Assembly (NCBI GenBank): GCA_008638375.1
Contig: CM018043.1
Coordinates: forward strand, 43,227,417-43,291,416
DNA: 64,000 nucleotides
Source of the DNA: Nyssa sinensis
Lineage: Eukaryota > Streptophyta > Magnoliopsida > Cornales > Nyssaceae
Direction of reading: 5' to 3'
Shown here: positions 34,475 through 46,610 of the stretch, piece by piece
How positions within the stretch are numbered: position 1 is the first letter of the stretch
Layout of the letters: the number at the start of each line of letters is the position of its first letter
Notes under the pieces: generated by a model
Database searches by the model: none
Seen by the model: the letters and a program-made list of their open reading frames with translations, nothing else
Told to the model about the DNA's origin: nothing
Translations under genes and position numbers: made by a program

Positions 34475-35261
34475 GGTCTTGTTTGGACGACCGGATAAAA
34501 AGGCGAGATTAGATAGAATATAGTTTGATTAGATAGGATATAAAATCATCTGGTATATTGAATATTCCAATATAGTGTTTGGAATTAACTCAGATAAAAG
34601 GTCTAGATCTGTTGTTATATCTCATTCTTATGTTTAGATGCTTATCCGATAGAAAGTTCGGTCTTCAAAAACTATTTTTATGAAAATTATTTAATTTATT
34701 TTTCTCAAATATATGCATACGAGATATCTAAAATTAAAATTCTATTCACAAATCAATTGCAAAAGGTAATAACCATAATCACAATATTTTAGAATATGAT
34801 TGTACAAACATCATTTAAAATACAATAGTCTCTCTCACTTTTGAGGTGATTTAAAAAAAAAAATCATAGTCTGTATTGTTAAGAATTATCCAAATCAATT
34901 ATTACATGCATGCATATATATAGTTCATTTATTGATACGAAAAATACATTAAAAAATCTGGAATATATCAAAAAAAAAAAATTGAACAATGAAAAAAAGA
35001 AAAAAATTAATTTTTTAACTGGACTCTCCGACATCTTCGTCTTTCCATATTGCAACGTTATAATTTTTTTGATAACGTAGCATTGTATTTTTATTCCAGT
35101 AGGACGATGATAACTCTAGTACCACAACCCCCTTAGGATAAGTTATATCCCACCTAAATGGTTCACAGGATATAAATATCAAATCTAATGAAAGACACCA
35201 AACATAGGATAGGATAACATTTATCTTATCCAACCCTCTTATCTCATCCTCTAAACATGAC
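34475..35261. mobile_element. PIF/Harbinger-like MITE (787 bp)
   Basis: Begins GGTCTTGTTTGGACGA and ends with the related inverse TCTAAACATGACC, flanked by TAA on both sides (34472-34474, 35262-35264). A three-base TWA duplication is typical of PIF/Harbinger. Subterminal words such as GGATAGGATA and CTTATCC are repeated in opposite orientation. No transposase is seen. Confidence 0.65.
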
Positions 35262-35264
35262 CTA

Positions 35265-36365
35265 AGAGTTTTCCAGAAAAGTTGAAAAGAATAAAAGAAA
35301 CACACTTTTGGACAACATTTGGTAATTTGATGTACAATCAACTCTTTTTTATTTATTTATTTATGGATTGGTTAGGGGTATCCTAGGTCAACTTACGTAC
35401 ACCATACTGAGTCTTTCTTCCTGTGACAACCAGACCCACCCTTTAAGTTCTAGTTACCAACGATTGGCACAGAAGGAATTCAAACTCGAAACGCTTGAAT
35501 TTTACAGTCAACTCTCTTATAATTAATAAGTTTGAGAGATAGAAAATTTATTAATTATTAAGTTTTCAATGTTGCTTGTATGTAAACTGACTCTTGGGTG
35601 CAAAAAGAAGACCCTCTATGGAATTTTTTAATAACATTTCAATCTTTTATAAAAAAATACACATAATGTTTCAACTTGAGTTATTAAAAGAGCTCTTAAT
35701 ATATTTTTGAACTAAATAAGGTTGTATGTTCTATGATTGCTATGTTCTAATTTTTCCTACTTACAATACTTTTTTACTCCATTTATGTAGACTTAATAAA
35801 TATAATTACCAAGAAATCTCATAGATAAAATATATTTAAGTATATATATATATATGACTATTTTATCTCTCTTACAATTTATATTATATTTTAAATATAT
35901 ATAAAGATATATTAATTATTAGATAATAGAATTATTAATTATCACTATAAAATCAATTTGATTTCTTAAAAATTATTAACTTATTGAATATTAATTACAA
36001 GAGAATAAACTGTATCTTGGAATTCACTTTCCTCCTTTTGATTCTTCCACTTTTGTCATTTGTTTTGGGTGTTATGAGTGATGTTAGCATACTTCCATTT
36101 AATCTTTATTTCATTGAACTCAATTTTGTGTTTATAAACATTGAAGTTAATAAACCTTTATGTTTTTGCTTCTTATCCTTTCGATTAAAACTGCATAAGC
36201 ATTGAATTTAAAATGTTTTTATATATTTATTTATGGTTAAAGGTTTGATCTTTTAATTACAAAACAAGTGACTAAACTTTCTACTCTTCCCAATGGCTAT
36301 TAAAATGGGAAAAGATCTATTTAGAAATTTAGGGCCCCAATTACAAAAGAGAGATTGATAATAGG
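35265..36365. other. AT-rich intergenic stretch, no gene recognised
   Basis: The 73-codon frame at 35984-36205 has no recognised domain and low-complexity composition. Confidence 0.5.
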
Positions 36366-36369
36366 TCCC

Positions 36370-39300
36370 TTACAAAGTGATTAATTAGTATAAGGTTAAA
36401 CTCAAATATTTTAACTCAAAAAGTCTTTAGGTATTTTGTTGACAAAGATATCCTTTTAGTATAAAAAGTTAATGTATCAGGAGAATGCTGCTAAAAATTC
36501 ACGTTTGAGGAGCAAGATGCTTTCACCACTGCCACGTCATCACTATTTTTTTTTTTTTATGAATTTCAAAATTAAATAACTAGCAATATATAAATCCGTT
36601 TTTCATAAAAATTATATATTTTGATTCTAAAATTTGAGATCTATCAAATAAGATCCAAATTGAATATGAAACTTTGGAAAAAAAATCATGTTTTTTGAAC
36701 AAAGAAATTTTGTTCTATGAATAAAAATTTGATTTTTTTTTTTGTAAGAAAAATATCATGTTAGTTAGTATTTTTGAGTTATCATTGAACTACAACTCCA
36801 ATAAACTCCCAATGAATTATCATGCAAATCTTATATCACTAGAAAGCTCTTTGAGTCTACTTTTCAACAAAAAAAAAAAGGCAGAGCACAGCTTTGATTT
36901 TTCTAGAGCAAGATATGACCATTTTACGACAATATATTTAGACCGTCACTCAACAAAATTTTTTGTTAAATAGTATATGTAGACTATATTTAAATTAAAA
37001 TTACAATCTGCTCCCAATGAATTAGCATGCAAATCTTATATCATTAGAAAGTTCTACGAGTCTACTTTCCAACAAAAAAATAAAGCTCAGTTTAGATTTT
37101 TCTAAAACAAGATATAACTATTTTACTACAGTATGTTCAAGTTGTTACTCAACAAAAAAATTTTGTTAAATATTATTTTTAAGTTGTTTTCAAATTAAAA
37201 CTACAATCTACTCCCAATGAATTAGCATGCAAATATTATATCATTAAAAATCTCTACATGTCTATTTTCCAACAAAACAAGTAGAGCTCGGTTTTGATTT
37301 TTCTAGAACAAAATATGGTTATTTTATCATAACATGTTCAACTTGTCACTCAATAGAGAATTTTTGTTAAATAATATCTGCAGGCTGTTTTCAAATTAAA
37401 ACAACAATATGCTCCTAAGGAATTGGCATGCAAATCTTAAATCACTAGAAATCTCTATGAGTCTACTTTCCAACCAAAAAAAAATAGTGCTCAGTTTCGA
37501 TTCTTGTAAAGAAAGATATGATTATTTTACCACAACATGTTCAAATTATCACTCAACAGAGAATTTTTGTTAAATCTTATTTTTGGGTGGTTTTCAAATT
37601 AAAGCTGCAATCTACTTTCAATAAATTAGCATATATGCAAATCTTATATCACTAAAAATCTCTACAAGTCTACTTTCCAACAAAAAAAAAAAAAAAACAG
37701 AATTCAGTTTCGATTTTTGTAAAGCTAGATATGGTCATTTTACCACAACATGTTCAAGTTGTCACTCAACAGAGAATTTTTGTTAAATAATATTTTTAGG
37801 TTGTTTTCAAATTAAAATTGCAATATTTTCCTAATAAATTAGCATGCAAATCTTATATCACTAGAAAGCTCTATAAATCTACTTTCCAACAAAATAAACG
37901 GAACTCAATTTCAATTTTTGTAGAGCAAGATATGGCCATTTTACCACAACATGTTCAAGTTGTCACTCAACAGAGAATTTTTGTTAAATAATATTTTTGG
38001 ATTGTATTTAAATTAAAACTGCAATCTACTCTCAATAAATTAGCATACAAATCTTATATCACTAGAAAACTCTATGAGTCTACTTTATAACAAAAAAAAC
38101 AGAGCTCAATTTCAATTTTTGTAGAACAAGATATGACTATTTTATCACAGCATATTCAAACTGTCACTCAACAGAGAATTTTTGTTAAATAATATTTTTG
38201 GACTGTTTTCAAATTAAAACTGCAATCTACTCCCAATGAATTGGTATGCAAATCTTATATAACTTAAAAACTCTATGAGCCTACTTTCCAGCAAAAAAAC
38301 GGAGCTCGGTTTGATTTTTCTAGAGCAAGATATGATAATTTATCACAGCATGTTCAAACTGTCACTCAACAAAGAATTTTTGTTAAATAATATATTTGAG
38401 CTTTTTCAAATTAAAACTACAATATGTTCCCAATAAATTAATATGCAAATCTTATATCACTAGAAATCTCTATGAATCTATTTTCCAACAAAAAAAACAA
38501 TGCTCAGTTTTAATTTTTGTAGAGCAAGATATGACGATTTTACCACCGCATTTTGAAGCTATCACTCAACCGAGAATTTTTATTAAATATTACTTTTGGG
38601 TTGTTTTCAAATTAAATTTTCAATATGATTCCAATGAATTAACATACAAATCTTATATCACTAGAAACCTCTACGAGTCTACTTTCCAACAAAAAATAAA
38701 AATAAAGCTCAGTTTCAATTTTTGTAAAGCAAGATATGACAATTTTATTGCAGCATGTTCAAGCTATCACTAAATAGAGAATGTTTGTTAAATAATATTT
38801 TTGAGCTCTATCCACATTAAACTGCAATCTGCTCCCAATGAATTAGCTAGAAAACTCTATGAGTTAGCTTTCCAACAAAAAAAAATGAAGCTCTATTTTG
38901 ATTTTTCTAGAGCAAGTATGAGTATTTTACCACAACATATTCAAGTTGTATTAAATAATTAAATAATTTTAGTTTTAAAATTAAACTCTCACTGACTCCC
39001 AACTGAAAGAAGAGTGTGAATAGAGCATAATTCCAAAACTTCCATTGGAAAAATACATAAAACATGAGAGAAAAAAAAGTGATACAAAAGTTGTTTTTTT
39101 TATTAACATGCTTTACCGGTTGTACCTAAAAATTTCTTGAGATTTTTCTGTAATTTAAATTGAAAAATGTAAGCAAGTGAAATTTTTAAGAATCTTTAAT
39201 CATTATATGACAGAAAAAAAAAAAAGTTTCAACACACTTTATTGGTCATTTATTTTGAACTAATTAAAGTCCAATGGGCCAACTTATTTTGCGAATTCTG

Positions 39301-39720
39301 TATGAATTTTATTTATTTTTTTACATTATATAATCTCATTTTTAAACAATTGTTTTTACACAATAGATCTTGTTTGATAGATTTCGATTTGTAGAGTCCA
39401 AAAATATAATTTTTATGAAAAATGGACTTATATATTGTTAGTTATTTAATTTTGAATATCAAAAACAAAAAGTGATGATATGGCAGGTTGGACGCAGATT
39501 TGATGGGAAGAAGTTCCGTGTTTTTATAAGTGAAAAAATGTAGATAATTTTATCATTAAGAATAAAATGATGATGTCACTTCATCACTATTGGACTTGGG
39601 ATCACACAATTTAAAATTTTAAGAGCTTGAGATTAAAGTATTTCCCCAAGACTTTAGTGTCTAGACATTTATTTTGAGTAGCCTTTCACAGATTAATTCA
39701 TTACAAAATTCAGTGATTGT
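36370..39720. mobile_element. inverted-repeat element carrying a 202-bp tandem array
   Basis: Left arm 36528-36655 and right arm 39366-39487 are inverted copies of each other over about 120 bp (shared words: TCAAAATTAAATAACTA, CAATATATAA, TTTTTCATAAAAATTATAT). Weaker inverted similarity extends outward to about 36370 and 39720, so the ends are approximate. Between the arms is a tandem array. No transposase or target duplication was identified. Long arms around internal repeats recall foldback or long-TIR Mutator-like elements. Confidence 0.65.
36750..38960. repeat. tandem array, about 11 copies of a roughly 202-bp unit
   Basis: The anchor GCAAATCTTATATCACTAGAA (or close variants) recurs at about 36823, 37027, 37226, 37425, 37634, 37841, 38043, 38246, 38441 and 38646, with a truncated copy near 38845. 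Spacing is 195-209 bp. Each unit also has CTCTATGAGTCTACTTTCCA, an A-run, AGCAAGATATGACCATTTTA and CTCAACAGAGAATTTTTGTT. Copies are diverged, so the array is not freshly expanded. It is non-coding in all frames. Confidence 0.95.
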
Positions 39721-40696
39721 TTAACTATAACATATTTTATAAGTAAGAATTGCTTGTCATCTCACCGCCACCAAATTATTTATATCTTAGTCAATAATAT
39801 AATAATCAAAATCAATTTAAATAATCCAAACCAAGTATAAACTAATTATTCATCCACAAAACTATTTTAATTTATCAATTGTTCTTCAAATATTTTACCC
39901 AAAAGTTAATAGTTTTTATATATTATACTATTTGACTTTCATTTATTTGCTTGTTAGATCAATATGTTATGCATTGATTATTGTTTAAGAATATGTTTAA
40001 TTATGGGATAATATTTAATGAATAATATATTATTACTGAGAAAAATATTGTCAAAAAGACAAGATATATGAAAAATTATAAGATTACAAGTCATACACTA
40101 CTTCTAAATTCCCTTAATCTATAGAATTTATTTTTTGTTTGATTTTATCATTATTGATAATTATTGTTATATCATTTATATTAGTTATAATTATCGATAC
40201 CATTAATTTTACTGGAACTTGAAAGACTTGGGTTATTTGGGGTAATTTCCTATTAACTGGAATTATAAGTTTTAGTTGATTTTTATTTTTTATTTTTTGT
40301 TATTCTTAGTGTGTTAATATGTAATTATTTTCTTGTAATTAATGATTTTACTCGAGTTTTATTTAAACGATGCAAGTACGAGTTCGTTTTTAATATATAT
40401 ACTTTTACGAGACTAAGATCATATATATATATATATATATATATAGTGGTGCAACTGTGCATTCCTTATAAGAAAAATAAATTACTTTTATTAAGATTTT
40501 AATTTGTACAATTAATAATTTAAATTTATTTTATTTAACTAATTGTCCTGCTTAGACCCAGGGCTGCTGTTGTCCAAAACTTTGAAAAATCAGGATTTGA
40601 TTTTCTTTAGTCACTACTACTATCCTCTCCTCTTTCCTCATCTCTTTAAAACCCTAAAAACGCCCATTTTCAAAATTTCAAATTTCCTATCAGAGA
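39721..40696 (+). promoter_or_regulatory. upstream region of the PPR gene
   Basis: AT-rich DNA with an (AT)n run at 40423-40445. A CCCTAAAAACGCCC stretch about 40 bp before the ATG may belong to the 5' leader. No TATA box was assigned with confidence. Confidence 0.35.
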
Positions 40697-43600
40697 ATGA
40701 GCAAACGAGGCCTCAAGGTTGCTCTTTCTCTTCGATCCAACCGTTTCTTCCTTCCAAAAATACCATTAACAGCAACACCTTCCCATTCTCACTCGTTCAA
40801 ATTCTCCCGCCAAATTTTTTTCTCTTTCATCACCAGGTTCCTCACCACCTCTTCGCCGGACAATCTCGACGGTTTGATCGATCCCGATCTCAATTTTCCA
40901 GGAAATGAATCATTTTCGCTGGAAAATTCGCACGTCCAGTCCGTTTCGGCTGATGAATTTGCCTTTTTGCAAGACTCGTTGTTGGAACCTGGTGATGATT
41001 GTAGCTCTTCAAAGGAAAAAATCGATTCTGGTAAGTGCTCGAATGACGCTTTTTTGATTTGGAATGCCATTCTGAACAATAATGATAATTTTGGAGATAA
41101 AACTCAGAAATTTCTTAGGCAATTTAGAGAGAAACTGAATGAATCTTTGGTAGTTGATCTGTTGAATCTCATACAAAATGCTGAATTGGGTGTAAAATTT
41201 TTCATTTGGGCTGGTCGGCAGATTGGGTATAGTCACACCGTGCCCGTTTATAATGCATTGTTAGATGTATTGGGGTGCAATAAAGACGATAGAGTTTCTG
41301 AACATATTCTTAAAGAAATTAAGGATGATGATAAAGAGGTACTTGGGAGATTGCTAAACTTATTGATTCGGAAGTATTGCCGGAATGGAATGTGGAATAC
41401 TGCATTGGAGGAACTAGGGAGGCTTAAGGATTTTGGGTACAAGCCCTCAAAAGTGACTTTTAATGCTTTGATTCAGGTGTTTTTAGAAGCTAATAGGTTG
41501 GATACGGCATACTTGGTCCATAGAGAGATGTCAGACTCTGGTTTTAGCATGGATGGGTATACATTAGGTTGTTTTGCGCATTCTCTCTGCAAAGCGGGGA
41601 GGTGGAGAGAAGCCCTTGATTTGATCGAGAAGGAAGAGTTTGTGCCTGATACTATTATGTACACTAAAATGATATCTGGATTGTGTGAAGCTTCACTTTT
41701 TGAAGAAGCTATGGAATTTTTGAACAGAATGCGGTCTAATTCTTGCATTCCGAATGTTGTAACATACAGGATTTTGCTTTGTGGGTGTTTGAACAAAAGA
41801 AAGCTGGGTAGGTGTAAGAGAATTCTTAGTATGATGATCACGGAAGGTTGTTATCCAAGTCATAAAATATTTAATTCTCTCATTCATGCTTATTGCAGAT
41901 CAGGAGACTACTCTTATGCCTACAAGTTGCTCAAGAAAATGGTAAATTGTGGCTGCCAGCCAGGTTATGTGGTTTACAACATATTGATTGGTGGTATTTG
42001 TGGCAACGAGGAGTTACCAAGCTCAAATGTGTTAGAATTGGCTGAGCAAGCTTACAGTGAAATGCTTGATGCAGGGGTTGTATTAAACAAGATCAATGTC
42101 TGCAACTTTGCACGATGTCTCTGTGGGGCTGGAAAATTTGAGAAAGCATATAATGTTATTCATGAAATGATGAGTAAGGGTTTCATACCTGATAGTAGTA
42201 CATACTCCAAAGTTATTGGTTTTCTGTGTAATGCCTCCAAGGTAGAAAAGGCTTTCCTATTGTTTGAAGAAATGAAGAGGAATGGTAACGTTCCAGATGT
42301 GTATACTTACACAATTTTAATTGATAGTTTTTGTAAAGCTGGCCTTATTCAACAGGCCCGTCGCTGGTTTGACGAAATGATAAAGGTTGGTTGTGCCCCT
42401 AATGTGGTGACGTATACTGCTCTCATACATGCTTACCTTAAGGCAAGGAAGTTATCCAATGCTAATGAACTCTTTGAGATGATGTTGTCCGAAGGTTGCG
42501 CACCAAATGTTGTCACATATACTGCTTTGATTGATGGTTACTGTAAAGCTGGGGACATTGAAAAAGCTTGCCAGATTTATGCAAGAATGAGGGGAAGTGG
42601 GAATATCCCGGATGTAGATATGTACTTCAAGGTTGATGATAGCAAAACCAGGGAACCAAATGTTGTCACATATGGAGCTTTGGTGGATGGTTTGTGCAAA
42701 GCACACAAGGTCAAAGAGGCCCGTGACCTACTGGATGCAATGTCAGTAGAAGGTTGTGAGCCAAATCATATTGTATATGGTGCTCTTATTGATGGATTTT
42801 GTAAAGTTGGGAAGCTAGATGAAGCACAGGAGGTATTTGTCAAGATGTCAGAACGTGGGTATAATCCAAATGTTTATACTTTTAGCTCTTTGATTGACAG
42901 GCTGTTTAAGGATAAGCGGTTGGATCTTGCTTTAAAAGTACTGTCTAAAATGCTAGAAAATTCATGCCCCCCTAATGTTATAATCTACACAGGGATGATT
43001 GATGGCCTTTGTAAAGTTGGGAAGACTGATGAAGCTTATAAGCTTATGCTGATGATGGAAGAAAAGGGGTGTCATCCAAATGTTGTGACATATACCGCCA
43101 TGATAGATGGCTTTTGGAAAGCCGGTAAAGTGGACAAATGCCTCGAACTCTTCAGACAGATGGGTGCAAGAGGTTGTGCTCCAAATTATGTCACCTACAG
43201 GGTTTTAATAAACCACTGTTGTGCTGCTGGCCTCTTGGATGAGGCTCACCAACTCCTGGAGGAAATGAAACAGACATATTGGCCGAGACATATGGCAAGC
43301 TATCGTAAGGTCATTGAAGGCTTCAACCGAGAGTTCATGGTCAATCTTGGCCTTCTAGAGGAGATAAGTGAGAATGACTCTGCGCCGATTGTTCCAGTTT
43401 ACAGAATACTGATTGAGAGCTTTTGTAAGGCTGGAAGACTAGAAGCCGCTCTAGAGCTGCTTAGAGAGATTTCATCATCTTCGCATTTTCTATCCGATGA
43501 CAGGATTATGTATTCTTCTTTAATTGAGAGCCTCTCCCTTTCATGTAAAGTTGATAAGGCTTTTGAATTGTATGCCCACATGTTAAAGAGAGGTGGAATT

Positions 43601-43732
43601 CCAGAGTTAAGTGTCTTTTTCCACCTCATTAAAGGGCTTATTAAGGTTAACAGGTGGGAGGAAGCACTTGAACTTGCACATGGCCTATGTTACATGGTGC
43701 GTTATTCTGACTCTTACACTTTCCCAGTTTGA
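40697..43732 (+). CDS. P-class pentatricopeptide repeat protein, mitochondrial (At1g06710-like)
   Basis: A single intact exon of 1011 residues. The first 50 residues are rich in R, K and S and nearly free of acids, as in a mitochondrial presequence. A linker follows to about residue 180. From there to about 990 run some 20 PPR motifs of 35 residues, with the canonical text PNVVTYTALIDGYCKAG repeated with variations and no E, DYW or SMR domain. P-class PPRs bind organellar RNA one base per repeat and act in stability, splicing or translation. The conserved blocks GLCEASLFEEAM, CEPN, SKMLENSCPPNV and MEEKGCHPNVVTYTAMIDG match what I recall of the Arabidopsis At1g06710 protein in order and length (about 1000 residues). 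Start chosen at the first ATG before the presequence. The RNA target cannot be read from here. Confidence 0.95.
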   Translation: MSKRGLKVALSLRSNRFFLPKIPLTATPSHSHSFKFSRQIFFSFITRFLTTSSPDNLDGLIDPDLNFPGNESFSLENSHVQSVSADEFAFLQDSLLEPGDDCSSSKEKIDSGKCSNDAFLIWNAILNNNDNFGDKTQKFLRQFREKLNESLVVDLLNLIQNAELGVKFFIWAGRQIGYSHTVPVYNALLDVLGCNKDDRVSEHILKEIKDDDKEVLGRLLNLLIRKYCRNGMWNTALEELGRLKDFGYKPSKVTFNALIQVFLEANRLDTAYLVHREMSDSGFSMDGYTLGCFAHSLCKAGRWREALDLIEKEEFVPDTIMYTKMISGLCEASLFEEAMEFLNRMRSNSCIPNVVTYRILLCGCLNKRKLGRCKRILSMMITEGCYPSHKIFNSLIHAYCRSGDYSYAYKLLKKMVNCGCQPGYVVYNILIGGICGNEELPSSNVLELAEQAYSEMLDAGVVLNKINVCNFARCLCGAGKFEKAYNVIHEMMSKGFIPDSSTYSKVIGFLCNASKVEKAFLLFEEMKRNGNVPDVYTYTILIDSFCKAGLIQQARRWFDEMIKVGCAPNVVTYTALIHAYLKARKLSNANELFEMMLSEGCAPNVVTYTALIDGYCKAGDIEKACQIYARMRGSGNIPDVDMYFKVDDSKTREPNVVTYGALVDGLCKAHKVKEARDLLDAMSVEGCEPNHIVYGALIDGFCKVGKLDEAQEVFVKMSERGYNPNVYTFSSLIDRLFKDKRLDLALKVLSKMLENSCPPNVIIYTGMIDGLCKVGKTDEAYKLMLMMEEKGCHPNVVTYTAMIDGFWKAGKVDKCLELFRQMGARGCAPNYVTYRVLINHCCAAGLLDEAHQLLEEMKQTYWPRHMASYRKVIEGFNREFMVNLGLLEEISENDSAPIVPVYRILIESFCKAGRLEAALELLREISSSSHFLSDDRIMYSSLIESLSLSCKVDKAFELYAHMLKRGGIPELSVFFHLIKGLIKVNRWEEALELAHGLCYMVRYSDSYTFPV

Positions 43733-45220
43733 AGAACACATGCACAAATTCATTTATCTGTTGGGTGCTCAAACACCAAATCCTTGTTACTTTCCCCGAA
43801 CACGTGATGCTTTCAAAATCCACTCAAGTCAAGTCAAGTCAAGTCAACAGAGTTTAATTTTTAACTACATTGCAACTTTAAAAGATTGATATTTATAAAG
43901 GTTTGACAAATTTACATTAGCTTTCTGTGTCAGATATACTTTCTTTCTCCCTATCTCAGCTCTCCTTTCTCCTGGACTTTGACCCTCTGTGTTAAAGATC
44001 AGATTCTAAGCATGTCAGAGGTGTAGTTGGGGATATATACAGCTATGTAGTTATAGTATTCAAAAATATTTTAGCTCATTAATCCCTTTATTGTCTATAT
44101 AATCTTTCACTTAGCATTGCTTAGCAAAATAATAATAATAATGTTTCCCTTAGCATTAGATGTCTTCTTTTACCTTTGAGTAGTAGATGCATTCTGTCAG
44201 AATCTGTTGGAGTTTATTTCGATGCATTCGTATATTTTTTTTCATTTTTTCACTAGTCTAACGACTCATGGTTTCTGGGATCTTGATTAGCCAATACTCT
44301 AGATATCGTGTAGTATGTCTATACTTCTTTTTGTGACAATTTTTAGAATGAACACTGTTCATCTATCTATTTGCAAAATGTGGAAGAAAGTAAGAAACTG
44401 ACCTGTTTACTCCTCTTTTATTATTTGAAGTTAAAAAATTACAATCTAACATTGCTCTTAATTCTGATAACTAAAACTTATCCACAAAGACACTAAATTT
44501 TGTATTTGTTTTATAATTGACTTCTACATTTTTTAGCTATAGCAAAAATCAGTTAAAAAACATTTTAAATTATATATTGGTCTTCACATGTGGCGGGTAT
44601 TTAGGTAATCAGGAAGGTCGATGATATAAGAATGACCTAGGAATAACTCATTTCAAGCTCAAAATTTAGGCTGTCGCCACTGTCCCCTCATAATTTGAAT
44701 GAGCTGAAATATTTTCTGTTAAAAATGGGGCATGATTAACTCTTAAAAACAAATAATATATTCAACTGAGGAAGTGTGGGTTCATTCTCAGTACTTACCC
44801 AAAAAAAAAAAAGTGGGTTCATCCTCAGTTGCACAAATCTGAAAGTTCTACATGGTCCCTCTCGGGGGGTGCATCCCTTATCATTCCCTTCTAAAGGAAC
44901 AATTTTGGGTGGCAGCAGCATAGAGAGGCTAAACACATCCTCATCTTTCAGCCACTAAGTTATAGAAATCTTTAGTTTTAAAAAGGCTGCTGTCATTTAT
45001 AGTTTACCATGTTGATCCTTTTCATGGGCAGCAGCAAATCATTGCTGGTTTACTAATGGAGCTATAGGAAACTATGGAATGGTTTAGAGGCCCTAGACTA
45101 AGGTTTAGGGTGGCCTTTGAAATTTTAGTTAGTTAGATATGGAATTTATAATTCAAGATGAAGATTACATCGAAATAACAAACAAAATAAAGGAGCATTA
45201 CTTACATTGAATTAAGTTCA
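43733..45220 (+). other. downstream of the PPR gene; no coding gene recognised
   Basis: Possible 3' UTR followed by intergenic DNA. A short duplicated phrase GTGGGTTCATYCTCAG flanks an A-run at 44775-44830. No domain-bearing frame was seen. Confidence 0.4.
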
Positions 45221-45224
45221 TAGG

Positions 45225-45470
45225 AGCATGGCTGAGATGCAGATGTTTAGATGGATGAGTTGTCAATGTCATAGAAGAAAAGATGAAATTTTAAATGAAA
45301 AATCAGCCGTCATGTGAAGTTGTCAGTATCACCAATTAGGGATTGGATGAAAGAAAATTGGCAAGAGATGGTTTGACCAGCTCTGTGCAACAAAAACAAG
45401 TTCCCGTGTTAGAAAAAAGAATTGACTTGATCTAGGTTGAAGACTGATGTAGCACAGAGTAAAGAATCTG
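45225..45470 (+). pseudogene. RTE-clade LINE C-terminal fragment
   Basis: Plus-strand translation gives MAEMQMFRWM, then KDEILNE and, after shifts, a W-F-D end. This resembles the common plant RTE-type reverse transcriptase tail (EMRMLRWM...KDKIRNE...RLRWFGH). Stops and frameshifts are present; only this tail remains. Confidence 0.5.
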
Positions 45471-45479
45471 GTTGTTACG

Positions 45480-46600
45480 AGTATTGTTGGACCCAATTGG
45501 CACTCGGGTCAAGGACGAAACTTGCAAAAAATTGATATTTAAACATTTTTTTTGGAATATTCACCAAGTGGCTCAAATTCCTGAAGGGGCGCGCTCAAAA
45601 CAAGCCCTAAGAATAAGAAAATCAAGAAATTTCAAATCTAAAATCCTATTCCATCTCAAAACTTTACTACAGCTTTATTACAAAATATATAAATAGTTTT
45701 AGTAACTTGGTTCCTCAGCATTTTTACTAATACTTCACCTTAAGTAACTTAACTCTGAGGTGACCTTAATATAGTGAAGTAAAATACATAAAACTGATCC
45801 ATTCCAGACTTGACTAAAATTCTAAAAATACTTTCCAAATTTTAATAATTTTTTTTATTACAAATCATCTATAAAAATACCTCCAATTTTGTAACGAAGA
45901 AGCACAATCATTTTGGATCTCCTAACTTGCACCTTGTTTTTATGTGATTTCATTACCTTAATTAGAAGCAATAATGATGATATTTGGGAAGTTTATTCTT
46001 TCATGCGTACAGCTAAATTTTTTTGTAATGACAAAATTGACATACAGGGAAACTAATGATTTAACAAATTCATTAGCTTGGAATACGAAAATTAGTTGCG
46101 CTTACATTCATAACTTCAACATTTTTTGGTTTGGAATTGTGCTCATTTCATTTGTATTTATATTTTTCCAAGTACTTTGTCAATTATGATTTACCTTGTC
46201 TGTCTATATGATGAACTTTATTTGCCATGATCTTCATCAGTTTGCTTCTGTGATAGAATACTTAACATATGTTCAATCTGCCACAAGTTATCATTGTGCT
46301 CTTTTGGAAACTTTTATAGATCCTCAACCACAAGTTTTAGATATTTGATTCTTTCACATTGTTCTTCAATTTGCCCCTAAAGAACTTAGCTCTCAAGTAA
46401 CCCTCATATAGTGATTACTTGGACCCTAATTATTAAACCCATGGCCAATATTTGTTAGTTCAACCTGTTCTAGACTGGACTTAAATTCTCAACAGTTTTT
46501 GTTGTGTCATTGTATATGATTCAAAAGGGATGTCAATAAAAGTTAGAGCACTCTATCTCACAAGAACAGTGCTGGTGTAGTTAACTTAATCTATTTTATC
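45480..46600. other. intergenic, no gene recognised
   Basis: Frames of 71-74 codons here have no recognisable domain. Confidence 0.45.
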
Positions 46601-46610
46601 TCTCTCTCTC

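Noticed and set aside
36750..38960. 202-bp array as a centromeric satellite
   Set aside because: Only about 11 diverged copies, bounded by inverted arms and close to genes; better explained as the interior of an element.
40789..43629. Minus-strand open frames of 64-122 codons under the PPR gene
   Set aside because: They are antisense shadows of a clearly coding plus-strand frame with repeated PPR motifs.
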